From positions 1 through 64,000 of the forward strand of contig SIAJ01000009.1 of assembly GCA_009691845.1 (NCBI GenBank): 64,000 nucleotides of DNA. The letters run 5' to 3'. The notes beneath the pieces are model-generated. The model ran no database searches and had not been told where the DNA came from. It saw nothing but the letters and a program-made list of their open reading frames with translations. This stretch comes from Gemmataceae bacterium (GTDB taxonomy: Bacteria; Planctomycetota; Planctomycetia; Gemmatales; Gemmataceae). The first letter of the stretch is position 1. Every line of letters starts with the position of its first letter. Below are positions 26,432-36,346 of the stretch, piece by piece. The position numbers were made by a program, and so were the translations under genes.

Positions 26432-27406
26432 ATGCGTTGGCCGTATCGGCAAGGGCGTCCGGGATTTACCCTGGTTGAGCTACTCGTCATGATCGCCTTG
26501 ATGGCGATCCTGCTCGGCCTATTGCTTCCGGCAGTCCAGCGAATTCGTGAGTCCTCCGATCGGATGGTTTGCGCAAACCACCTGAAAGAGATCGGGCTGG
26601 GGTTCCATCGCTTTCACGATACGAAGGGCTACCTGCCTGATGGCGGTAAGAACAAGTGTGATGCACCTTTTCATCCTCTGATGCCGCCACATTTACGCCA
26701 GATGTGCGAAGCGGCAATTGCCAATCCTTCAAACCTTTACGCCTGGAATGTGCCGTACACTCCCCTAGGACCCACTTCCCAGCGGCGGTCTGAATGGAGT
26801 TGGCCGTACCAGATCCTGCCATATGTCGATCAGGAGGCCTGCTTCGAAGACCAAACTGATCAGCACGTGACACGAACGTCGCTCCGCCTCTACACCTGCC
26901 CAACTCGGCGACCATCGCAGCTGTTCGCGAATCACTCCGTCATCGACTATGCCGGCTCGGCCGGGACGAGCAACAGCAACGGGATGGTTGTGCGGATGGG
27001 GCTTGGCCCGATCAGCCTGCAAGAGGTGACGGATGGAATTTCCAATACCGTGATGGTGGCCGAGAAACGGTTGAAGACTGACCGATTTGGCGTCTCGTAC
27101 GACGACAACGAGAGTTGGGCCAATCCGGGTTGGGACAGCGAAATCTATCGGCAAGCGACGAGCGACAAGGACCGACCTGAAACCGATCGAGGACCCAGTC
27201 CGGACATCCGCCGGACCGACCCATTTGTATTTGGCGACACCAACCTGGGGCTCATGCAGTTTGGATCGTCGCACCCGAAAGGCATCTGTGCCGTTCTGGG
27301 CGATGGCTCGGTTCGCTTTATTCGCTTCGGGCCTGATCCAACCGCGTTCGAACGTTTCTGCATACGCGACGATGGCATCAAGCTGACGTCGAACAATTCT
27401 GACTGA
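26432..27406 (+). CDS. DUF1559 prepilin-type protein
   Basis: [77 protein letters not shown]. Confidence 0.93.
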   Translation: MRWPYRQGRPGFTLVELLVMIALMAILLGLLLPAVQRIRESSDRMVCANHLKEIGLGFHRFHDTKGYLPDGGKNKCDAPFHPLMPPHLRQMCEAAIANPSNLYAWNVPYTPLGPTSQRRSEWSWPYQILPYVDQEACFEDQTDQHVTRTSLRLYTCPTRRPSQLFANHSVIDYAGSAGTSNSNGMVVRMGLGPISLQEVTDGISNTVMVAEKRLKTDRFGVSYDDNESWANPGWDSEIYRQATSDKDRPETDRGPSPDIRRTDPFVFGDTNLGLMQFGSSHPKGICAVLGDGSVRFIRFGPDPTAFERFCIRDDGIKLTSNNSD

Positions 27407-27419
27407 GTCCGCAACGCGA

Positions 27420-27470
27420 AGCGGGAGCGAAGATGCTGGAGGAACCTTCCTTTGCATCCTCGCTCCCGCT
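27420..27470. repeat. Hairpin AGCGGGAGCGAAGATGC / inverse
   Basis: 17-nt arms (27420-27436, 27454-27470), one mismatch; downstream of the DUF1559 gene. Confidence 0.8.
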
Positions 27471-27608
27471 GCGGCCTGCGGGATAGGCCTTAGAATCCGG
27501 TCTAAAACAACTTCCCGATTTCCCGATGCTGGCCTTCGAGGAGCAATCCGTCCTACCCTGAGATGGTCACTTCCTTTGGAAGGGAATCGTACACGTGGTG
27601 ATTGCATT

Positions 27609-27690
27609 CAGCCCAACGGGCTGGAAGAATACAGCCCAGGGCAACGCCCTGGGTATACGATCACCACCACGGAATAAGCACTGCAAGGGC
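27609..27690 (+). repeat. REP-like element, left copy flanking the RAYT pseudogene
   Basis: AGCCC-AAC-GGGCT and CCCAGGGC-AAC-GCCCTGGG hairpins, followed by a tract similar to the right copy. Confidence 0.85.
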
Positions 27691-27710
27691 GAAAGAAACG
27701 GAGCCTGCCG

Positions 27711-28163
27711 ATGTCGCAGTCACTCTCCAGAAACATTGTGCACCTCGTTTTCAGCACCAAAAACCGCGAGCCTCTCTTGCGAGCCGATGTTTGACCGGAT
27801 TTGCACCGCTACATCGGGGGAATCCTGCGACAATTGGAGAGCCCGGCGATTGTCATGAACTCTGTGGACGACCATATTGACATCCTCTTCGTTCTCTCGA
27901 AAAACCATGCGTTGAAAAAGGTTGTCGAAGAGGTCAAGAAAGGATCGTCCAAGTGGATCAAGACGAAAGGGGAAGCTTTCGCCGCGTTTTACTGGCAAGC
28001 CGGCTACGGAGCGTTCTCGGTCAGCCAGTCCAATGTGGAAATGGTTGAACGATACATCGAGAATCAGGAAGACCACCACAAGACGGTGGGCTTTCAAGCC
28101 GAGCTTCGCGCTTTCCTGCGAAAGCACCAAATCGAATTCGACGAAAAATTCCTGTGGGACTGA
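27711..28163 (+). pseudogene. REP-associated tyrosine transposase (RAYT; IS200/IS605 TnpA-like), in-frame TGA
   Basis: MSQSLSRNIVHLVFSTKNREPLLRADV*PDLHRYIGGILRQLESPAI...KKGSSKWIKTKG...YWQAGYGAFSVSQSN...QEDHHKTVGFQAELRAFLRKHQIEFDEKFLWD. TGA at 27792-27794 with no frame change. Confidence 0.88.
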
Positions 28164-28164
28164 G

Positions 28165-28260
28165 TTTTCTTTTGCCCTTACAGGGCGTTTGCCGCTGGGG
28201 TTGGACGTATTCCCAGAGCGTTGCCCTGGGCTGGAATCTTCCAGTCCGTTGGACTGAAGA
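28165..28260 (-). repeat. REP-like element, right copy, inverted relative to 27609-27690
   Basis: Reverse complement: tcttcagtccaacggactggaagattccagcccagggcaacgctctgggaatacg..., aligns with the left copy. Confidence 0.85.
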
Positions 28261-28345
28261 CAAGTGCGCTCTCTGAGACTAGCGTTCATGCCGCCAGTCG
28301 GATGCTGCGAAGGCTGAAGTCGGGAGGTTATTTCGCCGGGGGCCC

Positions 28346-29770
28346 TTACTTCTTCTTCGGTTCTTCCTTCTTCGGCTCCTCGCCGGGCGGGTAGGCCGCT
28401 TTCACCAGTGCGCCACTATCGCCGTTATAGATTCGCAGCACGCCTTCTTCGCCACCCGCCGCGACCAGCTTGCCGTCAGCACTCGCGGAGACTGCGAACA
28501 GATAATCGGTGGCCCCACTGAAAGTGCGTTGTGCGTTACCGTTGTCCACGTTCCACAGCTTGACCGTGGCGTCGCCACTCGAGGTCAGGAACGTGAGCGT
28601 TTTGCCGATGAACACGAGGCGGGTCACTTGCTTCGTATGCGCGTTGGCTACCGTGCGAGCCTGTTCACCCTTCTCGTAGTCCCAGATTTTTACCGCATTA
28701 TCCGCCCCGCCCGAGGCGAGCAGCTTGCCATCGGGTTTCCAGCCGACATCCAGCACGTGATGCGTGTGTCCTTCAAAGGACTTGAGGAACTTGCCCGAGG
28801 GAATCTCCCACACTTTCACGAACTTGTCGGCCCCGCAGGTTGCCAGCTTGGTGCCATCCGCGCTGAAACAGACACCCAGAACCGTGTCGCTGTGCGGGGA
28901 CTTGAACTCGCCAACGGGCTTCATCGTCGCGACGTCGAAGACTTTGATCTCGCCATCTTCGGTCGCAGGCCCGCCACCAGTTGCAAGTAATTTGCCATCG
29001 GCCGAGTAGTGCAATGCGACCACTCGATCGCTGAAACCGGTGAGAGTGCTCTTGAGGGCACCGCTCTCCGCATCCCAGAATTTCACTTCCTGATAGCTAC
29101 CCGAGGCAAGCGTCTTGCCGTCGATCGAGTACACCATCGACTCGACCAGCGAGATATGGGCGGCCTTTGCTTCTTTGCCGTCGGCCGTCTTCAGATTCGG
29201 ATCGACGAGTGTCTTCGCGTGGTCGCCCGTGGGCTTGTACAAGTGAATCTGGTTGCCACGACCCGAAGCGACCGCCTTGCCATCGGCACTGATGGCCACC
29301 GCTCGCACCGGTTTGACGATCGCGGGCGGCAGGGATAGCACCACCTTCGGTCGCGTCAGGCTCATACCGGTGGGTGCTTTCGCCCCCTGGTCTATCCAGA
29401 GTTTCACGAGTGCCAACTCCGGAGGAGTTAGTGGCGTCTCATCTTTGGGGGGCATGATGGGTTTCATCTGCCGAGAAATGAGCTTGTACAGGTAGCTCTC
29501 GCTCGCTTTTCCCGCGACGATTGGCGTGCCTTTCTTGCCGCCTTTCATCAGCTTGTCGAACGTCGAAAGATCAAGCTTTCCGTTGAGCTCCTTGCCGGAG
29601 TGGCAAACGAAGCACTTGTTCGCCAGGATCGGCTCGATGTCCTTCTCGTAAAGAACAGGGTCCTTGCGATCGATCTTGATCTCGGCGATCGGATCGACTT
29701 TGGCGTCCTTCTTCTCCTGTGCGAAGCAGAAGGTTGGAATCAGCAGTGCGACCAAAGCGTATCGTGTCAT
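28346..29770 (-). CDS. c-type cytochrome domain (PSC-type) plus WD40 repeat protein
   Basis: ILANKCFVCHSGKELNGKLDLSTFDKLMKGGKKG; repeated WD40 units (LASGGADNAVKIWDYEKGE). Confidence 0.92.
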   Translation of the reverse strand: MTRYALVALLIPTFCFAQEKKDAKVDPIAEIKIDRKDPVLYEKDIEPILANKCFVCHSGKELNGKLDLSTFDKLMKGGKKGTPIVAGKASESYLYKLISRQMKPIMPPKDETPLTPPELALVKLWIDQGAKAPTGMSLTRPKVVLSLPPAIVKPVRAVAISADGKAVASGRGNQIHLYKPTGDHAKTLVDPNLKTADGKEAKAAHISLVESMVYSIDGKTLASGSYQEVKFWDAESGALKSTLTGFSDRVVALHYSADGKLLATGGGPATEDGEIKVFDVATMKPVGEFKSPHSDTVLGVCFSADGTKLATCGADKFVKVWEIPSGKFLKSFEGHTHHVLDVGWKPDGKLLASGGADNAVKIWDYEKGEQARTVANAHTKQVTRLVFIGKTLTFLTSSGDATVKLWNVDNGNAQRTFSGATDYLFAVSASADGKLVAAGGEEGVLRIYNGDSGALVKAAYPPGEEPKKEEPKKK

Positions 29771-29814
29771 GACTGAGATCTCGGGTGTGGCTTGTATCGA
29801 TCCATGTTTCCTAA

Positions 29815-29870
29815 GTAGTAGGCACACTCCGTGTGCCGTCACTGAACGGCACACGGAGTGTGCCTACTAC
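29815..29870. repeat. Hairpin GTAGTAGGCACACTCCGTGTGCCGT / inverse
   Basis: 25-bp perfect arms (29815-29839, 29846-29870), 6-nt loop; right arm touches the stop codon of the PPC-type gene. Confidence 0.95.
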
Positions 29871-32509
29871 TATTTTTTCTTCGGCTCTTCCTTCTTCGGG
29901 GCAGGGGCTTTCTCGATGTTCAGCGTGAGCTTCGGGCTTTCCTGAACGATGGCGAGCTTGCCATCGAACATTCCGGTCACCTGCACGGTCGGCTGGATTT
30001 GCCCGGCAACTACGTCCGGAGCAAGTTTCACCACAAACTTGGCTTCGCTTTGACCGGCGGGGATTGTGATGTCGTCCACGGTCACGCCTTTCGTGTTCGG
30101 CGGCAGCACCAGCTTGGCTTTGAATTCACCGGCGAAGTCGAATTGGCGTTCCACCTTCACGACCAATTCGCCATTGGTTCCACCAACGAACTTCCCCGTG
30201 GGCGTGCCCGACACCTTGGCGAGGGCCAAGGGAACCACTTGAATCGTAATCGGCGTCACAGCCTGCTCGACGGTCGTCGGCCGTTTGCCCTTGGCTCCGG
30301 CGCGTTCCAGTTGTAGTTGGCCTGTGGCCGTCAACACGATCGAGTACAGGCCCGGCGGGGCCGTGCTCTTCACGTCGATCACAAAGGTGCCGTCGGCCTT
30401 GTCGGGAGCCAGGGCTGGCAGGGCTGCTCCGTTACTCACGGTCACCGGCATGGCCTGAGGATTCTGGGCCGTGCTGATCTGCCGCATTGTCAGTGCGACC
30501 TTCGCATCCGCATGGATTCGGGCCACCTTGAACGGCACTGTGACCTTTTCGCCTTGCTTGAGCGTGAGCGGTTGCGGCAACTTCTCGCCGGCCTTGACGA
30601 GAAACGCGTTCTCGGGCTCGGCCGTCACCTTGAAGTATGCCTGATCGCGAACGGCCAGCATCAAATTCTGGTCGAGCCGGGTGATGGTCGGAATGTTCTG
30701 CATCGGCTGCACGCTCCACGAAATGGTCGCGTAACGCACATCGCGAGCCACGGGCTTGCCAGCAATCGTCGCCGTGGCTTTGAGAGTGATTGGACCGCTG
30801 AACGCTTTCGCACCGGCGGCCGCGCTCAACACCAGCGAACCGGAACGCTGGCCGCTGCCAATCACTTGCGGCAGGGCGGTAACGCCGGCTGGCAACCCTT
30901 CGGCCACGATCGAAATCGGGCCGGTGAAGCCGTCGTTACGGAAGGCATAAAGTTCGAGGTAGTTGTTGCCGTCGGCACGCAGAACGGTCACATCCGGGGC
31001 ATAGTTGCTCGCTGGCATGGCTACCACGCGGAAGTCTGGTCGAGCGGGGCCGACACGCAATCGGTACGTCGAACGAGGCCCGTATTGATACCCCGACTCG
31101 CGGCTGATTACCTGAATCGTGTAGCGCCCATCTTCCGCGGCCGTGAAGGAGAATGCATCTGGGTCAGTCGTTCGGGCGTAGAACTGCGTGTTGTTCATGA
31201 CTTCGGGGTTGTCGTCCTTCTCCGTCATGTCGGTCGTCGCTTTTGGCGCACGCACGCTGAACAGAAAGTCGGTCGGCACACCCATGCGATCGGCCCACAG
31301 GTCGATGACGTACGACTCGCCTTTCTTCGCGTTGATGGCGTAGAAATCGCGGTCGCCACGCTTGTCGATTCGCCCAGCAATTTCGCACGGAGCCGGGATC
31401 TCCATCGCGAGGTCGGCCTTATCGTTCGGCTCTTTTTCGAGAACCGCCTTGTCCTGTGCAAAGCCAATCAGAATCGGGTTTGAGACGCCACCCGGACCTT
31501 TCAGGCGATACTCGAAACCATCGGTGCCGCCCGAACGCGGTTCAACTCGGCCACGATAGGTCAGCTTCGTGGACTCGGCAGGCGCGGTGATTGTCACGAC
31601 CAGCTTTTCCAGTGGCCGACCGTCGAGAAATGCACCTGGCTCCGGCGTGCCGCCCGGCAAGTTACGCCCATACACCGTGACCTGGGCCGACTTGCCTGGC
31701 TCGACCATCGGCGGATAAACCGCGTCGATCCAGGGTTTCGTGCTGGCCGTAAGGCGATAGAAGTTGTTTGGCCCGCCGACGTTGTAAGTGAACTCCGCAA
31801 CGCGGATGTAGTATTCGCCATCGGCCGGAACCACGAAATCGGTCACGGCATCTGGGCCACTCGTCCCGACCAGTCGTCGACCGGAGACATCGTACACTTC
31901 GAGCAAGGGTTGGGCCCGGCTGTCGATCGACTCCGCAATTACGGCCAGAACGATTCGTTGTCCCTTTTTCGGGGAGATCGAATACAGGTCCACGTCCGTC
32001 GGGGCGGCAATCGTTCCGTTCACCGTCGTGTTCAAATCGAGCTTCATCGCTTCGGGTACGTCGTTGTTCGGCTCTTTTTCCATTACCTCGATGAGGTCGC
32101 CGACCACAAACACTCGCGGATTGCTCACGCCAAACTTGTTCACGACGCGAACGTCATAGTTGCCCGGCGGAACATCGGCCGCGACCGTGATCTTGAATTT
32201 GCTTGCTGGCTGTGGGCCTTTCGGCATTGGCGGCGGCTCTTTTTTCGGAGCCTTCGGATCCACCTTCGCAGGGGGCGGTGCCGGCGGAACGATGATTTCC
32301 GCTTTCAATCCGGGATGATTGAACAGCAACGCCTCCGTGTCTTCGAGATCGGCACCGACCAGGGCCAGTTCGGCAATCGTGGTGCCGGCCTTCGCCCCAG
32401 GTGGAGTGATTGCGTCGAGACGAGGCAACGGCAAGCCTGGTTGTTGCTGGGCGAACGCGGGAATGGCGGCGATTACCATGCAGGCGACGCAGAGGCGGAA
32501 CCGAATCAT
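29870..32509 (-). CDS. Large secreted protein with pre-peptidase C-terminal (PPC)-like domains
   Basis: MIRFRLCVACMVIAAIPAFAQ signal; EKEPNNDVPEAMKLDLNTTVNGTIAAPTDVDLYSI and EKEPNDKADLAMEIPAPCEIAGRIDKRGDRDFYAI repeats. Confidence 0.85.
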   Translation of the reverse strand: MIRFRLCVACMVIAAIPAFAQQQPGLPLPRLDAITPPGAKAGTTIAELALVGADLEDTEALLFNHPGLKAEIIVPPAPPPAKVDPKAPKKEPPPMPKGPQPASKFKITVAADVPPGNYDVRVVNKFGVSNPRVFVVGDLIEVMEKEPNNDVPEAMKLDLNTTVNGTIAAPTDVDLYSISPKKGQRIVLAVIAESIDSRAQPLLEVYDVSGRRLVGTSGPDAVTDFVVPADGEYYIRVAEFTYNVGGPNNFYRLTASTKPWIDAVYPPMVEPGKSAQVTVYGRNLPGGTPEPGAFLDGRPLEKLVVTITAPAESTKLTYRGRVEPRSGGTDGFEYRLKGPGGVSNPILIGFAQDKAVLEKEPNDKADLAMEIPAPCEIAGRIDKRGDRDFYAINAKKGESYVIDLWADRMGVPTDFLFSVRAPKATTDMTEKDDNPEVMNNTQFYARTTDPDAFSFTAAEDGRYTIQVISRESGYQYGPRSTYRLRVGPARPDFRVVAMPASNYAPDVTVLRADGNNYLELYAFRNDGFTGPISIVAEGLPAGVTALPQVIGSGQRSGSLVLSAAAGAKAFSGPITLKATATIAGKPVARDVRYATISWSVQPMQNIPTITRLDQNLMLAVRDQAYFKVTAEPENAFLVKAGEKLPQPLTLKQGEKVTVPFKVARIHADAKVALTMRQISTAQNPQAMPVTVSNGAALPALAPDKADGTFVIDVKSTAPPGLYSIVLTATGQLQLERAGAKGKRPTTVEQAVTPITIQVVPLALAKVSGTPTGKFVGGTNGELVVKVERQFDFAGEFKAKLVLPPNTKGVTVDDITIPAGQSEAKFVVKLAPDVVAGQIQPTVQVTGMFDGKLAIVQESPKLTLNIEKAPAPKKEEPKKK

Positions 32510-32645
32510 GGTCCTTCTCCGAAAGAGTGCGGCTAGTTCAATCGAGCAGAGACAAACAAAACGTGGGCAGGGGAGGGAGTACAAAGAAATCCTAAGCGAT
32601 GAGCGGGCGAGTTTCAAGTCGGTTCAGGCGATTGTGTTTCCAAAG

Positions 32646-32745
32646 TAGCCCTCTCGCTCCCCGAGAGGAAGGCTGACGCCACAAGGATCGTAGACATCCC
32701 TGCAACGGCCAACCCTCGCTTCCCGCTCGCGGAGCGAGTGGGCTA
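32646..32745. repeat. Inverted pair of TAGCCC(T/A)CTCGCTCC-type hairpins
   Basis: tagccctctcgctccccgagagg ... ccgctcgcggagcgagtgggcta. Confidence 0.8.
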
Positions 32746-32747
32746 GA

Positions 32748-34388
32748 TTATTCCCAAATCGCTTTCGATGGCGGGAGCACGATCTCCCCCATCGGCTCCT
32801 TCACTTCGTGAACGACATAGCGCCCGGAACGATACACAACCGGTTGGTTCCAGGGATAAAAATCCGCGTGCCAGGTGGGGAATTCGGTAGGCAACTCGGT
32901 TGCAGGTCCAGGCGGCGGAAACGGCCCAAAGCGAGCCGCGCTCATGATCGGCACGAGATCGCTGACCACGTATCGAGCGGGGCTGGAGAACGTCTCCCTC
33001 TTGATCTGCTCGCGCTTGGTGCGGAACTTCATGGCCGTGAGCACATGCGGATACCGAATCCCGGGCTTGATGCCGAGTTCGACGTACAGCGGGTGCGTCG
33101 AATCGTGCCAGCAGATCAATTCGCGATCCTGGAGGCTCTTCGTCTTTAGGAACTCCCCGACGCGATTCAGGTCGGCCCAGTTTGGGGCACAATGTATCAT
33201 GGCGTAGAAGGAGAGTTGATCCTTCAACTCCCACGAATCGTCATGCCAACAACGTCCCCAATGAGCGAGTCGATTGCAATCGAGCATCGGGTAGTTCGGG
33301 AGGATTGCCTTCGTGGTGATGCGACAATCTCGCTGGAGGCCGCGGAACCAGCGGTGATCCCGCGCGAATTCATTCGTTAGACCTCCGACGAGACACCAGC
33401 CGAGCAGCACTGGCCCAACCGGCAATCGGAACGATGCGATCACAGCAAGGCCCAGCAACATCGGCGGATAATGGGCATAGTCGAACGGCTTCTGAACCAG
33501 CGTCGCCTGGGCCAGCCAGCCTAGATAGAGGGCGGCAAGAATCGCCCGCGAAGCATCTCGACGAAACACGGCCACGAACGCGAGCGGAATCGAAGCACAG
33601 TGCAACAGGCTGAACGGGGCGAAGTATGCAAGGAGCAGTCGGCACTTCAGGAGCATGTCCTCCCATGACCACGAATAGTATTCCTGGTTCCAGTTCAACA
33701 ACACGTCCCACATCGGCTGCCAGGTGCTCGTGGTTATCAGCCACACGGAACCGCAACCCCCGGCAAGCAGCCCACCACCTACCAGCCAGCCCACATCGCG
33801 AACCGCAACGCGGCGAGTCTGAAAGCGCAGACTCATCAGCCAGACCAGAAGTGCCGGGACCAACACATGAGGCTTGATCCAGACCGCCAGGCCCCACATC
33901 AGCCCTTCACAGACTGTCCACTTCAAGGAACGCGTGGAGCTGAGGTGCGTTAGCCGCATCGTGGCCGCACCGACGGCAGGCAGCAACATCCATCCATCTC
34001 GCTGGCAGTGAATGAACTCGGTCTCGGCCAAGTAGAACAGAGCCACGGCCGTCACGAACCAGATGCGTCCGCTGATCGACACGCCGGATCGCTTCAACAA
34101 GCGCGAAAGCAGAAAAACCACACTGCTCACCACGAACAAATCGACAATGCGAATGGCCTCGTGGCTCCAGCCGACGACGGGACGCACGAACGCGTGCGAC
34201 CAGACCATTCCGGGCAAGTTCGTTTCAAACACGTCCTTATAGTGCGTGCCGCCGTGCAGAATGTTCCAGGCACTCAGGTCGTGGTAGGTGACATCGACCC
34301 AGATCGGTGTGCGCAAGAACAACGGCACTCCCACGACCAGTATGGCCACGAGAACGAATAGCGCCAGAATCAGCGAGCGATGTTTCAC
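32748..34388 (-). CDS. Multi-spanning membrane protein, glycosyltransferase-39/ArnT-like
   Basis: Many hydrophobic segments; DVTYHDLSAWNILHGGTHYKDVFETNLPGMVW resembles the first luminal loop of such enzymes. Confidence 0.7.
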   Translation of the reverse strand: MKHRSLILALFVLVAILVVGVPLFLRTPIWVDVTYHDLSAWNILHGGTHYKDVFETNLPGMVWSHAFVRPVVGWSHEAIRIVDLFVVSSVVFLLSRLLKRSGVSISGRIWFVTAVALFYLAETEFIHCQRDGWMLLPAVGAATMRLTHLSSTRSLKWTVCEGLMWGLAVWIKPHVLVPALLVWLMSLRFQTRRVAVRDVGWLVGGGLLAGGCGSVWLITTSTWQPMWDVLLNWNQEYYSWSWEDMLLKCRLLLAYFAPFSLLHCASIPLAFVAVFRRDASRAILAALYLGWLAQATLVQKPFDYAHYPPMLLGLAVIASFRLPVGPVLLGWCLVGGLTNEFARDHRWFRGLQRDCRITTKAILPNYPMLDCNRLAHWGRCWHDDSWELKDQLSFYAMIHCAPNWADLNRVGEFLKTKSLQDRELICWHDSTHPLYVELGIKPGIRYPHVLTAMKFRTKREQIKRETFSSPARYVVSDLVPIMSAARFGPFPPPGPATELPTEFPTWHADFYPWNQPVVYRSGRYVVHEVKEPMGEIVLPPSKAIWE

Positions 34389-35251
34389 GGGGACTCGAAG
34401 TTCACTTCATCCGGTCCACCCGCACGGGTGAACATGGCCTGCAGGATGGCGGGATCGATCGTGTCCTTGATGAATTTCGCGGAACCATCAGCCATCGACG
34501 CGCACATGCCGCCGGGATGACAGCCGCCGAACGGACGACCGACGCCGAGGAAAGGCGATGTGGCCGGATCGAGAGCCCGCAACGTGCCCGGCCCGCCTTG
34601 CAACCACGGGGCGAGATTCTCGTTCGTCTCAAGGAACTGTGCCGTCTGCTGCAGGCCATCCGTGATGGCCTTGAGTGGCGTGGAGCCATCGTAGCGATAG
34701 GCTCCGCCACGTTTCCCGGCTTCTTCGAGAGTTTTTCCTGGCGTATCCAGACCGATGCCACCGTTCGCGATGTAGTTCGACAGCAACGGTTCATCAGTCT
34801 TGAACCCGCGAAATTGAGCCGGGCAGATGACGACTTTCAGGTGGTAGTTGGCGAGCGCCTTGTTGGCTTCCGCGTCCCAGGCCTCGGTGGCGGCGAAGCC
34901 TTGCAGTGCCTGTGCGAGCCCGGCCGGTTTGCGATGTTTGGCAGCCGGATCCGAGCTGGCCGAACCTTCGTGAAAGACGTTCAACATGTACGTGTACCAA
35001 CTCATGCGTCGATCGGGCGATCGTGCCGGATTCAAGAAGGTTCCGGGCGGCAATTCATCGCGTGGCTTGGTTGGCAGGCCTTGGCCCGGCGGAGAGGCGT
35101 GCTGAACACCGATCAGTCCCAGTTCACGCAGGTGATCCTCGCAACGCACCCGGTCGCTCTTGATGCGCGACTTGATGATAAACGGTACGACCAGTCCTGC
35201 GACGGCGAACACCACGAGCGCGATCAGGGCGATGCGAATCGTGCGGGACAT
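34385..35251 (-). CDS. DUF1559-related protein
   Basis: N-terminal TM; CEDHLRELGLIGVQH; GGCHPGGMCASMADGSAKFIKDTID; 4-bp overlap with the next gene. Confidence 0.75.
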   Translation of the reverse strand: MSRTIRIALIALVVFAVAGLVVPFIIKSRIKSDRVRCEDHLRELGLIGVQHASPPGQGLPTKPRDELPPGTFLNPARSPDRRMSWYTYMLNVFHEGSASSDPAAKHRKPAGLAQALQGFAATEAWDAEANKALANYHLKVVICPAQFRGFKTDEPLLSNYIANGGIGLDTPGKTLEEAGKRGGAYRYDGSTPLKAITDGLQQTAQFLETNENLAPWLQGGPGTLRALDPATSPFLGVGRPFGGCHPGGMCASMADGSAKFIKDTIDPAILQAMFTRAGGPDEVNFESP

Positions 35252-35361
35252 GAATGAAACACGGCTCTCTTGTGGGCGATCTTGGTGGCAAATCCGTCTC
35301 GCAAGCGGAGCCGGAAAGCCTTATCATATGTCCATCGCGGCTCATTCACGGAGTGAAACCG

Positions 35362-36336
35362 ATGCGTCATCGGACCTGGCTAGTCGCCACCGTCGGGGCC
35401 TGTGCCCTCCTGGGGGGCGGACTCATCATTTTCAACCAACTGTACGCCAAGCCCGAGAAGAAAGACCCGCTCGACCCGAAGCTGCACAAGGCCGGGGCAT
35501 TCGATGGCGATCGCGCCCTCGCGTACCTCTCGGCCATCTGCGATCTCGGCCCACGCATCAGCGGCAGCGAGGGCATGACCAAGCAACAAGAACTTTTGCA
35601 GAAGCACTTCGAGAAGCACGGAGCCAAGGTCGCGGTGCAGAAATTCGATGGCAAACAGCCGAGCCGGGATAAGGCCGTGCCGATGGCGAACATGATCGTC
35701 AGTTGGCATCCCGACAGCAAAACCCGCGTGATCGTCTGTGGTCACTACGATACCCGGCCGATCGCGGATCAGGAAACCAACGTTCGCGACTGGACCAAGC
35801 CGTTTGCCAGTGCGAACGATGGCACCTCGTCGGTCGCGTTCCTGATGGAGTTGGCCCATCACATGAAGGACCTGAAGACGGAAGTCGGCGTGGACTTCGT
35901 GATCTTCGATGGCGAAGAGTACATGTACGACAGGAACCGCGACAAGTTCTTTCTCGGCTCCGATCACTTCGCCGCCGAGTACAAGAAGGCGAAGACCGGC
36001 CCCAAGTACAAGGCTGGCATTCTGCTCGACCTGTTCGCGGGCAAAGGTGCTGAGTTCAAGATCGAATACAACTCCGCAAGGCTGGCCGGTGGGCTGGTGG
36101 AAGACGTCTGGAAGCTAGCGGCCGAGCTGGGCGAAAAACGCTTCATCTTCGAATATGGCCACGAAGTGCTGGACGATCACATTGCCCTGAATCGAGTGGG
36201 CATCCCGTGCATCGACATCATCGACTTCGACTATCCCCATTGGCACCGGCTAAGCGACACGCCGGACAAATGCTCCGCAGTGAGCATGGCCAGCGTGGCG
36301 AAGGTCATCATGGCTTGGTTGCAGAAGGTGAAGTGA
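35362..36336 (+). CDS. M28 family metallopeptidase
   Basis: LGPRISGSEGMTKQQELLQKHFEKHG; VCGHYDTRPIADQE; GANDG-like SANDGTSSVAFLMELA; FDGEEY; GIPCIDIIDFDYPHWHRLSDTPDKCS. Confidence 0.92.
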   Translation: MRHRTWLVATVGACALLGGGLIIFNQLYAKPEKKDPLDPKLHKAGAFDGDRALAYLSAICDLGPRISGSEGMTKQQELLQKHFEKHGAKVAVQKFDGKQPSRDKAVPMANMIVSWHPDSKTRVIVCGHYDTRPIADQETNVRDWTKPFASANDGTSSVAFLMELAHHMKDLKTEVGVDFVIFDGEEYMYDRNRDKFFLGSDHFAAEYKKAKTGPKYKAGILLDLFAGKGAEFKIEYNSARLAGGLVEDVWKLAAELGEKRFIFEYGHEVLDDHIALNRVGIPCIDIIDFDYPHWHRLSDTPDKCSAVSMASVAKVIMAWLQKVK

Positions 36337-36346
36337 GAGAGGGAGC

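Noticed and set aside
30317-31483. 388-aa plus-strand ORF
   Set aside because: Antisense to the PPC-domain gene; no domain and Arg/His-rich composition.
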